Shown here piece by piece: positions 50,267 through 58,326 of a stretch of DNA of 64,000 nt. Made by a program: the position numbers and the translations under genes. Under the pieces are notes generated by a model. The model made no database searches, was not told where the DNA came from, and saw only the letters and a program-made list of their open reading frames with translations. Each line of letters begins with the position of its first letter. Position 1 is the stretch's first letter. This DNA comes from Micromonospora okii (GTDB lineage: Bacteria > Actinomycetota > Actinomycetes > Mycobacteriales > Micromonosporaceae): contig NZ_BBZF01000026.1 in NCBI RefSeq assembly GCF_020884795.1, forward strand, positions 63,052 to 127,051. Reading direction: 5' to 3'.

Positions 50267-53200
50267 GTGTCGACCCAGCAGACTTCGCAGGAGAACCCAC
50301 TGGCGGGTTTCGGCCCGAACGAATGGATCGTCGAGGAGATGTACCAGCGGTACCTCGCCGACCCGAGCAGCGTCGATTCGGCATGGCACGACTTCTTCGC
50401 CGACTACCGCCCGGCGCCCGGCGCCGCCACGCCACGGCCGGACGGCAAGGCCGCCAAGGCCACCCCGGCCGCGCCGGAGCCGGCCGGGCAGCAGGAGGCC
50501 GCCGCCACCGTCGCGCCGGCCGCGAAGGCCGAGCCGGCCGCGGCGAAGAAGCCCACGCCGAAGGCGGAGCCCGCCCCCACGAAGCCCGCCGCGCCCGCCA
50601 AGGCCGCCCCGGCGAAGTCCGCGCCCGCCGCGAAGGCCGCCCCCGCGAAGCCGGCCGCCGCCGGCCCGCAGACCAGCCCGCTGCGCGGCGTCGCCGCGAA
50701 GATCGTCCAGAACATGGACGCCTCGCTGGCCGTGCCGACCGCGACGAGCGTGCGCGCCGTCCCGGCCAAGCTGCTGGTCGACAACCGCATCGTGATCAAC
50801 AACCACCTCGCCCGGGGGCGGGGTGGCAAGGTCAGCTTCACCCACCTGATCGGGTACGCGATGGTCCGGGCGCTGGTCGAGCACCCGGAGATGAACAACT
50901 CCTTCGCGGTGACCGACGGCAAGCCGACCCTGGTCCGCCCCGAGCACGTCAACCTGGGCATCGCGATCGACCTGGCCAAGCCCGACGGCACCCGCAACCT
51001 GGTGGTCCCGTCCATCAAGGGCTGCGAGACGATGGACTTCCGGCAGTTCTGGCAGGCGTACGAGGACGTGGTCCGGCGCGCCCGCCGCAACGAGCTGACG
51101 ATGGACGACTACTCCGGCACCACGATCTCGCTGACCAACCCGGGCGGCATCGGCACGGTGCACTCGATCCCGCGCCTGATGACCGGCCAGAGCGCCATCA
51201 TCGGCGTCGGGGCGATGGAGTACCCGGCGCCGTACCAGGGGATGAGCGAGGCCACCCTCGCGGACCTGGCCGTCAGCAAGATCATCACCCTGACCAGCAC
51301 GTACGACCACCGGATCATCCAGGGCGCGCAGTCCGGCGAGTTCCTCAAGGTCATGCACGAGCTGCTCCTGGGCGAGCGCGGCTTCTACGACCAGATCTTC
51401 ACCTCCCTACGCATCCCGTACGAGCCGGTGCGCTGGATGCAGGACGTGGCCGTCAACTCCGAGGGCCAGATCAACAAGACCGCGCGGGTGCACGAGCTGA
51501 TCCACGCCTACCGGGTGCGCGGGCACCTGATGGCCGACACCGACCCGCTCGAGTTCACCATCCGCAAGCACCCGGACCTGGACGTCCTCCAGCACGGGCT
51601 GACCCTGTGGGACCTCGACCGGGTCTTCCCGGTCAACGGCTTCGCCGGCAAGCAGCGGATGAAGCTGCGCCAGATCCTCGGCGTGCTGCGCGACTCGTAC
51701 TGCCGCCGCGTCGGCGTGGAGTACATGCACATCCAGGACCCGGAGGAGCGGCGCTGGATCCAGGAGCGGATCGAGCGCAAGTACGAGAAGCCCAGCTCCG
51801 ACGAGCAGAAGCACGTGCTCAACCGGCTCAACGCCGCCGAGGCGTTCGAGACCTTCCTGCAGACCAAGTACGTCGGCCAGAAGCGCTTCTCGCTGGAGGG
51901 CGGCGAGTCGCTGATCCCGCTGCTCGGCGAGGTGCTGGAGTCCTCCGCCGAGGCGGGGCTCGACGAGGTCGTCATCGGCATGGCCCACCGGGGCCGGCTC
52001 AACGTGCTCGCCAACATCGTCGGCAAGCCGTACGAGAAGATCTTCTCCGAGTTCGAGGGGCACCTCGACCCGCGCTCCACGCAGGGCTCGGGCGACGTGA
52101 AGTACCACCTCGGCCAGAACGGCAAGTTCACCACCCCGGACGGCGAGCACGCCGTCAAGGTGTCGGTGGTGGCGAACCCGTCGCACCTGGAGGCCGTCGA
52201 CCCGGTGCTGGAGGGCATAGTCCGCGCCAAGCAGGACCGGATCGACCTCAAGCTCGAGGGGTACACGGTGCTGCCGCTGCTGGTGCACGGCGACGCCGCC
52301 TTCGCCGGCCAGGGCGTGGTCGCCGAGACGCTCAACCTGTCCCAGCTCCGCGGCTACCGCACCGGCGGCACGGTGCACGTGGTGATCAACAACCAGGTCG
52401 GCTTCACCACCGCCCCGGAGCACTCCCGGTCCAGCCTCTACAGCACCGACGTGGCCCGGATGATCCAGGCGCCGATCTTCCACGTCAACGGCGACGACCC
52501 CGAGGCCGTGGTCCGGGTCGCCCGGCTGGCGTTCGAGTACCGGCAGGCGTTCAACAAGGACGTCGTGATCGACATGGTCTGCTACCGCCGGCGCGGGCAC
52601 AACGAGGGCGACGACCCGTCGATGTCCAACCCGCAGATGTACCAGATCATCGACTCGAAGCGCTCGGTCCGCAAGCTCTACACCGAGGAGCTGATCGGCC
52701 GGGGCGACATCACGGTGGAGGACGCGGAGGAGCTGCTGCGCGACTACCAGGCCCAGCTCGAACGGGTCTTCAAGGCCACCCGGGACGCCGCCTCCGCGCC
52801 GAAGCAGTCGGCCCGGCAGCGCCGCGAGGAGGAGCCGGAGCCGCAGGTCGAGACCGCCACCACCGCCGAGGTCGTCCGGGCCATCGGCGAGGCGCACACC
52901 GACCTGCCCGAGGGCTTCACCCCGCACAAGCGCATCCAGCAGCTCCTCGACCGGCGGGCCAGGATGTCCACCGAGGGCAACATCGACTGGGGCTACGGCG
53001 AGATCCTCGCCTTCGGCGCGCTGCTGCACGACGGGGTGACCGTCCGCCTCGCCGGGCAGGACTCCCGGCGCGGCACGTTCGTGCAGCGGCACGCCTCGGT
53101 GGTCGACGCCAAGACCGGCGACGACTTCCTGCCGCTTCAGTCGCTCACCGCCGACGGCGAGCGGTCGCGCTTCTTCGTGCACGACTCCCTGCTCAGCGAG

Positions 53201-54016
53201 TACGCGGCGATGGGCTTCGAGTACGGCTACTCGGTGGAGAACATCGACGCGCTGGTCTGCTGGGAGGCCCAGTTCGGCGACTTCGTCAACGGCTCCCAGT
53301 CGGTGATCGACGAGTTCATCTCCTCGGGCGAGGTGAAGTGGGGCCAGCGCTCGGCGGTGACGCTGCTGCTGCCGCACGGCCACGAGGGTCAGGGCCCGGA
53401 CCACACGTCCGGCCGCCCGGAGCGGTTCCTCCAGCTCTGCGCCGAGGACAACATGCGGGTGGCCATCCCGACCACCCCGGCGAACTACTTCCACCTGCTG
53501 CGCCGCCAGGCCCTGTCGCCGAAGCGCAAGCCGCTGGTGGTGTTCACGCCGAAGTCTCTGCTGCGGCACAAGCTCTGCGTCTCCGACGTGGAGGACTTCA
53601 CCACCGGCACCTTCTCCCCCGTGCTGGCCGACACCGGCGCTCCGGCCCCGGAGCAGGTCAAGCGGGTGCTGCTCTGCTCGGGCAAGGTCTACTACGACCT
53701 CTTCCAGGCCCGGGCCGAGCGGGGCGTCACCGACACCGCGATCCTCCGGGTGGAGCAGCTCTACCCGCTGCCGGTCGAGGAGATCCGGGCCGCCCTGGGG
53801 CGGTACCCGAACGCCGAGGACTACGCCTGGGTGCAGGAGGAGCCGGCCAACCAGGGCGCGTGGAGCTTCGTCGCGCTCAACCTGCTGGAGCACCTCAGCG
53901 AGATCCGGCTGCGTCGCATCTCCCGCCCGGCCGCCGCCGCCCCGGCGGTGGGCTCGGCGAAGATGCACGAGGCCGAGCAGAACGCGCTCATCGAGGCGGC
54001 CCTCCCCCGCCCGTGA
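50267..54016 (+). CDS. kgd: Multifunctional 2-oxoglutarate metabolism enzyme Kgd
   Basis: The 1249-residue protein is the actinobacterial fusion of 2-oxoglutarate dehydrogenase E1 with an E2-like acyltransferase domain. The N-terminus FGPNEWIVEEMYQRYLAD is followed by a 90-residue Ala-Pro-Lys linker. The acyltransferase domain comes next, with catalytic H348 in YDHRIIQGAQSGEF. The thiamine-diphosphate enzyme follows, with GDAAFAGQG at D676 and VINNQVGF at N708. The enzyme makes succinyl-CoA or succinate semialdehyde, or 2-hydroxy-3-oxoadipate. GTG 50267 lies after AAAGAGGCG. A perfect stem-loop ends the gene and a DUF6104 gene follows, as in relatives. Confidence 0.97.
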   Translation: MSTQQTSQENPLAGFGPNEWIVEEMYQRYLADPSSVDSAWHDFFADYRPAPGAATPRPDGKAAKATPAAPEPAGQQEAAATVAPAAKAEPAAAKKPTPKAEPAPTKPAAPAKAAPAKSAPAAKAAPAKPAAAGPQTSPLRGVAAKIVQNMDASLAVPTATSVRAVPAKLLVDNRIVINNHLARGRGGKVSFTHLIGYAMVRALVEHPEMNNSFAVTDGKPTLVRPEHVNLGIAIDLAKPDGTRNLVVPSIKGCETMDFRQFWQAYEDVVRRARRNELTMDDYSGTTISLTNPGGIGTVHSIPRLMTGQSAIIGVGAMEYPAPYQGMSEATLADLAVSKIITLTSTYDHRIIQGAQSGEFLKVMHELLLGERGFYDQIFTSLRIPYEPVRWMQDVAVNSEGQINKTARVHELIHAYRVRGHLMADTDPLEFTIRKHPDLDVLQHGLTLWDLDRVFPVNGFAGKQRMKLRQILGVLRDSYCRRVGVEYMHIQDPEERRWIQERIERKYEKPSSDEQKHVLNRLNAAEAFETFLQTKYVGQKRFSLEGGESLIPLLGEVLESSAEAGLDEVVIGMAHRGRLNVLANIVGKPYEKIFSEFEGHLDPRSTQGSGDVKYHLGQNGKFTTPDGEHAVKVSVVANPSHLEAVDPVLEGIVRAKQDRIDLKLEGYTVLPLLVHGDAAFAGQGVVAETLNLSQLRGYRTGGTVHVVINNQVGFTTAPEHSRSSLYSTDVARMIQAPIFHVNGDDPEAVVRVARLAFEYRQAFNKDVVIDMVCYRRRGHNEGDDPSMSNPQMYQIIDSKRSVRKLYTEELIGRGDITVEDAEELLRDYQAQLERVFKATRDAASAPKQSARQRREEEPEPQVETATTAEVVRAIGEAHTDLPEGFTPHKRIQQLLDRRARMSTEGNIDWGYGEILAFGALLHDGVTVRLAGQDSRRGTFVQRHASVVDAKTGDDFLPLQSLTADGERSRFFVHDSLLSEYAAMGFEYGYSVENIDALVCWEAQFGDFVNGSQSVIDEFISSGEVKWGQRSAVTLLLPHGHEGQGPDHTSGRPERFLQLCAEDNMRVAIPTTPANYFHLLRRQALSPKRKPLVVFTPKSLLRHKLCVSDVEDFTTGTFSPVLADTGAPAPEQVKRVLLCSGKVYYDLFQARAERGVTDTAILRVEQLYPLPVEEIRAALGRYPNAEDYAWVQEEPANQGAWSFVALNLLEHLSEIRLRRISRPAAAAPAVGSAKMHEAEQNALIEAALPRP

Positions 54017-54024
54017 CCTGACCG

Positions 54025-54086
54025 CGCCGACGCGCACCGGGGCAGCGGCCGTCACCACGACGGCCGCTGCCCCGCTCGCGTCGGCG
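54025..54086. terminator. Two-tier stem-loop after kgd
   Basis: Inner arms GGGGCAGCGGCCGTC and GACGGCCGCTGCCCC match perfectly around ACCAC. Outer arms CGCCGACGCG and CGCGTCGGCG extend the stem. It begins 9 bp after the kgd stop. Confidence 0.9.
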
Positions 54087-54134
54087 GGCCACCGCCCGGC
54101 CACCCCGGCCGGGCCGACGAATGAGGACGTACGG

Positions 54135-54314
54135 ATGTACTTCACCGATCGCGGGATCGAGGAGCTGGTCCAGCGCCGGGGCGACGAGTCGGTCAGCGTG
54201 GAGTGGCTCGGCGAGCGGCTACGCGACTTCGTGGACCTGAACCCGGAGTTCGAGACGCCGATCGAGCGGTTCGCCACCTGGCTGGCCCGCCTCGACGACG
54301 AGGACGAGGACTGA
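54135..54314 (+). CDS. DUF6104 small acidic protein
   Basis: This 59-residue protein (MYFTDRGIEELVQRRGD, then SVEWLGERLRDFVDLNPEF and ATWLARLDDEDED) matches the DUF6104 family, which is consistently encoded just after kgd/sucA in actinobacteria. It has no membrane segment and an acidic tail. Function is unknown; a role with the 2-oxoglutarate enzyme is suggested by the conserved position only. The ATG has weak GAGGACG upstream. Its stop overlaps the start of the GH6 gene in the form CTGA. Confidence 0.88.
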   Translation: MYFTDRGIEELVQRRGDESVSVEWLGERLRDFVDLNPEFETPIERFATWLARLDDEDED

Positions 54315-55324
54315 GCCTCCGAAGGGCCTGGACGGCGGCCGGCATCGCCCTGGCGCTGCTGCTCGCCGGCTGCGACGCCGACCCCGCGCCCCGGGCCGGG
54401 CCGGTCGGCGACGACGGGGCCGCGCCGTCGGCCCTGCCGCCCGTCTTCTACGTCGATCCGGCGAACCCGGCCGGCGCGCAGGCGGACCGCTGGGCTGCGC
54501 AGGGGCGCACCGCCGACGCCGAGGCGCTGCGCGCGATCGCCGGTCGCCCGAGCGCGAAGTGGCTGACCGGCAACCCGGGGGTCCGCGCCGAGGTGGACGC
54601 CTTCCTCACCGCTGCGGCCGTCGCCGGGCAGACGCCGGTGCTGGTGGCGCACAACCTCCCGGGCCGCGACTGCGCCCGGCGTGGGGCCGGGGGTGCCGGG
54701 GACGCGGCGGACTACCAGCGCTGGATCCGGGACCTGGCGGCCGGGGTGGCCGGCCGGCCGGTCACCGTGGTCCTCGAACCCGGCGCGGTCGCGGACGCCG
54801 TCGCCGGCTGCGTGCCCGACGTCGCCGGCCGGCTCGCGCTGCTGCGGGACGCGGTGGCCGTGCTGGGCAGCACCGACGGCGCCCGGGTGTACCTCGACGC
54901 CGGGCATCCCGGCTGGATCACCGACGTCGACCGGCTCGCCGTGGCGCTGCGCCGGGCCGGGATCGCCGACGCGGCCGGCTTCGCCCTCAACGTGGCGAAC
55001 TTCGTCGGCACCGAGGAGAACGTCCGCTACGGTCATCGACTCTCCGACGCGCTCGGCGGGGCGACCCGGTTCGTCGTCGACACCAGCCGCAACGGCAACG
55101 GCCCGCACCCGGGCCGCACCGTGGGCGGCGCGCCGAGCTGGTGCAACCCGCCGGGCCGGGCGCTCGGCGAGGAGCCCACGGCCGACCCCGGCCCGGACCG
55201 GGTGGACGCCCTGCTCTGGGTCAAGTTCCCCGGCGAGTCCGACGACGCCTGCCGGCCCGGCGAGCCGGACAGCGGCGTCTGGTGGCCCGAGTACGCCCTC
55301 GACCTGGCCCGCCGAGCCCGCTGA
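54311..55324 (+). CDS. GH6-family endoglucanase-like lipoprotein
   Basis: The product (337 residues) is a lipoprotein with lipobox LLLAGC and a glycoside hydrolase family 6 domain. Motifs are VFYVDPANPA, VAHNLPGRDCARRG with catalytic acid D120, VLEPGAV, YLDAGHPGWI, FALNVANFVG, WCNPPGRALG and LLWVKFPGESDD. These are all standard GH6 landmarks for cleaving beta-1,4-glucans. No ATG, GTG or TTG suits the signal peptide. A CTG at 54311, overlapping the preceding stop as CTGA and preceded by GAGGACGAGGA, gives a clean signal. The alternative GTG at 54203 would add 36 arginine-rich residues. The EPD motif is EPG here, so the catalytic base may be displaced. Confidence 0.85.
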   Translation: MSLRRAWTAAGIALALLLAGCDADPAPRAGPVGDDGAAPSALPPVFYVDPANPAGAQADRWAAQGRTADAEALRAIAGRPSAKWLTGNPGVRAEVDAFLTAAAVAGQTPVLVAHNLPGRDCARRGAGGAGDAADYQRWIRDLAAGVAGRPVTVVLEPGAVADAVAGCVPDVAGRLALLRDAVAVLGSTDGARVYLDAGHPGWITDVDRLAVALRRAGIADAAGFALNVANFVGTEENVRYGHRLSDALGGATRFVVDTSRNGNGPHPGRTVGGAPSWCNPPGRALGEEPTADPGPDRVDALLWVKFPGESDDACRPGEPDSGVWWPEYALDLARRAR

Positions 55325-55327
55325 CCG

Positions 55328-57529
55328 TCAGCCGTTCCCGGCGCGGACGGTCGGGCGCAGGCCGGTGCGGCGCAGCTTCTGCCAGCCCAGCCGGCCGCCG
55401 GTCAGCGCGGTGACCACCGACTGGATCATCACCAGGTACATCAGCTGCCGGTAGACGAACTGCTGCAACGGCAGCACCCAGAGCACACCCAGCTTCTCCC
55501 GGTCCAGCCGGAACGCCACTACCGCGCTGAGGAACTGCACCGTCAGCATGGCCAGCCAGGCCACCACCGTCGTGGTCCGGTCGAGGAAGAACAGGCCGTA
55601 CAGGGCGAGCAGGTCGATCACCGGCGCCAGCAGCGGCAGCAACACCCCGAACAGGCTCAGGAACAGCAGGCATCGGCGGCTGAACCGGCCGGACGCGCCG
55701 TGGTCGAGCAGCGAGCGGCGGTGCTTCCACATCGCCTGCATGGTGCCGTAGCTCCACCGGTAGCGCTGCTTCCACAGCTGCCCCATCGTCGCCGGGGCCT
55801 CGGTCCACGCCCGGGCCCGCTCCTCGTACACCACCTTCCAGCCGGCCCGGCCCAGGGCCATGGTGATGTCGGTGTCCTCGGCCAGGGTGTCGTCGGTCAT
55901 CCCGCCGGCGTACACGAGGGCCTGCCGCCGGAACCCGCCGATCGCGCCGGGCACCGTCGACATGCACCGCAGGGTCTCGTAGAGGCGGCGGTCGAGGTTG
56001 AACCCGATGACGTACTCGATGTGCTGCCACCTGGCGATCAGGCTGTCCCGATTTCCCACCTTGACGTTGCCGGCGACCGCGCCCACCTGCGGGTCGGCGA
56101 ACGGCTGGACCAGCCGGCGCACGGCGTCCGGCTCGAAGACGGTGTCGCCGTCGACCAGCACCAGCAACTCGTGGCGGGCCAGCGCCACGCCGGTGTTCAA
56201 CGCGCTCGGCTTGCCGCCGTTCGGCTTGCGCACGACCCGCACGTTCGGCAGGCCGAGCCCCTCGGCGATGTCGGCGGTCCCGTCCGTCGAGCCGTCGTCG
56301 ACCACGACGACCTCGATGCCCCCGGGGTGGTCGCCGGTGGCCAGCGACCGGACCGCCGCGGCGATCCCCTCCTTCTCGTTGTACGCGGGGACGATCACCG
56401 ATACCGGCTCGGTCACCGGCGGTCCCCAGGTCCAGTCCCGGGCCCGGCGGCGCCGGGCGTGCCGCCCGGCGAGCAGGAGCAGCAGGACGGTGCGGCCGAC
56501 GGTGAGCACGCCGACGAGCACGAAGAGCGCGCCGAAGAGGATGAGCGTGCGGTCGGCGCCCTGCACCGCCCAGACCAGCATCCGGCCCTGCCACCGTTCC
56601 GCCCCGGACGCGACCGGGTTCCCGGTCACCTGATGGTCGACCCCGGTCGCGGCCAGTGTCAGGTTCAGCCCCTCGGTCGCGGTGGCGAAGCGGTAGCCGC
56701 GTTCCTTCATCAGCGGGATGAAACGGTCCAGGGCTGCGATGGTCTGGGCCCGGTCCCCGCCGGCGTCGTGCCACAGGCTGATCGCGCCCGAGTAGTCGGC
56801 CGGCGTGGCGTTGGCGACCGTGGCGTCCACCCCGGGCAGCTCCCAGTCCCGGCTGTCGGTGTCGTTGAGCACGGTGAGGTAGCCCAGCCCGCCGGCCTCG
56901 GTGACCAGCGGCCAGTCCCGGTCGTCGATCGCGTCGGCGTGCGAGGAGTACGGGAACCGCAGCAGCGAGGAGCGGACCCCGGCCGCGCCGGCGAGCGCGA
57001 GCTGGGTCTGGGCGTACTCCATCCGTCGACGCCAGCCGGGCAGCGTGGTCAGGTCGGGATGGGTGAAGGTGTGCACACCGACCTCGTGCCCGTCGGCGAC
57101 CAGTTCCCGCACCAGTTCGGGGTGCCGGGCGGCCTGCGACCCGACCACGAAGAAGGTCCCCTTCACCTGGTGGGCGTCGAGGACCCGCAGCACCTCGCGG
57201 GTCCACTTCGGGTCGGGACCGTCGTCGAAGGTGAGCGCGACGGTGCGGGCGGGCAGCCGGTAGGAGCGGTTCTGGCCGTCGGCGGCGTTGATGATCGGGC
57301 CGCCGTTGACCACCTCGGCGGGCACCCGGTCCTGGCCGCCGTCGTGCTCCGCGCGGTCGGGGACGAAGGCGGCGTTCGCGTACGCCCCGACGAAGAGCAC
57401 GCCGGCCAGGACGACGAGCAGGACGCCCAACAGGGCCCAGCTCGGCGGCGGCGCGGACCGGCGGACCCGCCGGCTGCGGCGGACCGGCGGCGGGGGGCGA
57501 CCGGTGGACGGGTCAGCGGATGTCCGCAC
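55328..57529 (-). CDS. Polysaccharide deacetylase - glycosyltransferase 2 fusion
   Basis: The 733-residue protein has a first membrane helix (about 27-49). A NodB-type deacetylase domain follows (about 85-290) with TFDDGPDPKWT and HTFTHPDL, the metal-binding Asp and His residues. A second helix (about 325-350) leads to a GT2 synthase domain (about 365-600) with SVIVPAYNEKEGI, VVDDGSTDGT, DGDTV, AEDTDITM and QRYRW (QxxRW). Further helices close the protein. It would build and de-acetylate a beta-linked polysaccharide at the membrane. GTG 57529 lies one base after the stop of the gene before it, so the two are coupled. Confidence 0.92.
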   Translation of the reverse strand: MRTSADPSTGRPPPPVRRSRRVRRSAPPPSWALLGVLLVVLAGVLFVGAYANAAFVPDRAEHDGGQDRVPAEVVNGGPIINAADGQNRSYRLPARTVALTFDDGPDPKWTREVLRVLDAHQVKGTFFVVGSQAARHPELVRELVADGHEVGVHTFTHPDLTTLPGWRRRMEYAQTQLALAGAAGVRSSLLRFPYSSHADAIDDRDWPLVTEAGGLGYLTVLNDTDSRDWELPGVDATVANATPADYSGAISLWHDAGGDRAQTIAALDRFIPLMKERGYRFATATEGLNLTLAATGVDHQVTGNPVASGAERWQGRMLVWAVQGADRTLILFGALFVLVGVLTVGRTVLLLLLAGRHARRRRARDWTWGPPVTEPVSVIVPAYNEKEGIAAAVRSLATGDHPGGIEVVVVDDGSTDGTADIAEGLGLPNVRVVRKPNGGKPSALNTGVALARHELLVLVDGDTVFEPDAVRRLVQPFADPQVGAVAGNVKVGNRDSLIARWQHIEYVIGFNLDRRLYETLRCMSTVPGAIGGFRRQALVYAGGMTDDTLAEDTDITMALGRAGWKVVYEERARAWTEAPATMGQLWKQRYRWSYGTMQAMWKHRRSLLDHGASGRFSRRCLLFLSLFGVLLPLLAPVIDLLALYGLFFLDRTTTVVAWLAMLTVQFLSAVVAFRLDREKLGVLWVLPLQQFVYRQLMYLVMIQSVVTALTGGRLGWQKLRRTGLRPTVRAGNG

Positions 57530-57530
57530 G

Positions 57531-58202
57531 CTACTCGGCCTGTTCCGGAGGGGCCGGTAGGTCGACCACCGGGGGCGGGACGGCCGTGGTTGGCTCGGTG
57601 CTGGGCGGCACGGTCGTCGGAGGCGCCGTGGTGGCCGGGGGCGGGACGGCGCTCTGGCTGGGACGCGCGCTGTCGGCCGCCGGGGACGACGGCCGGGGCG
57701 AGGACGTGGCGGCGGGCGCGCGCCGGGGAGCCGTGGCACGGGTCGGGCCGGGGGCCGGCGTGGTGGGCCTCGCGGTCGCCCGGGCGGCGGCCGGCGTGGT
57801 GGGCTTCGCGGTCGTCGGGGCGGGGGCCGGGGCGGCCGGCGGCGCGGGCGTCTCCCAGGGGCGCTGCGTCGACTCGACGAGGGGCAGCACGTTCTCCGGA
57901 CGCACCGGCCCCCCGGCGAAGCTGACCCCGACCAGCGCGGTGTACGCCAGCCCGGCCAGCCCGGCGACGTACGCGATCCGCCGCAGCCGGGTCCCGCGCC
58001 GCCCGCTCGGGTCGACGAAGACCGGCGGCAGGTCGGGAACCGCGGCCAGGAGGACCGTCGGACCGTCGGTGACGGTCGACGCTACGACCGTCGGACCGTC
58101 CGTCACGGAGAGTGGGACCGCCGAACCGCCGGTCACGGGCCGCACGACGGCCGGCTGCTCGGGCGAGGACGAGGGCGGGGCGAGGGGCCGAGGGTCGGTC
58201 AC
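57531..58202 (-). CDS. Single-span membrane protein with Pro-Thr-rich outer tail
   Basis: I recognise no named family. The 223-residue product has a proline-rich cytoplasmic start, a duplicated VTDGPTV motif (about residues 35-55), one membrane helix (about 81-103) and a long outer tail rich in Pro, Thr, Ala and Ser. It is translated just before the deacetylase-glycosyltransferase and may anchor or partner it. The start GTG 58202 has no ribosome site, but a TAGACT box ends 8 bases before it, so it may be leaderless. Confidence 0.7.
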   Translation of the reverse strand: MTDPRPLAPPSSSPEQPAVVRPVTGGSAVPLSVTDGPTVVASTVTDGPTVLLAAVPDLPPVFVDPSGRRGTRLRRIAYVAGLAGLAYTALVGVSFAGGPVRPENVLPLVESTQRPWETPAPPAAPAPAPTTAKPTTPAAARATARPTTPAPGPTRATAPRRAPAATSSPRPSSPAADSARPSQSAVPPPATTAPPTTVPPSTEPTTAVPPPVVDLPAPPEQAE

Positions 58203-58326
58203 GAGTGGCGAGTCTAGGAGCGAAGAAACCTGAAGTTCCTGGTCAGGGGCCTGAGTGAGACGAGGATCCCCCAAAGTCACGGAGGGGACGGCGGCGCTGC
58301 GTCCGGCGATCTTGTAGCGTGAGGGC
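58203..58326. promoter_or_regulatory. Divergent leaderless-type promoters
   Basis: This 124-bp gap separates two GTG-started genes. On the minus strand TAGACT (58211-58216) ends 8 bp before one GTG; on the plus strand TAGCGT (58315-58320) ends 6 bp before the other. Both fit -10 boxes placed for transcription starting at the GTG. No good -35 box is seen for either. Confidence 0.5.
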
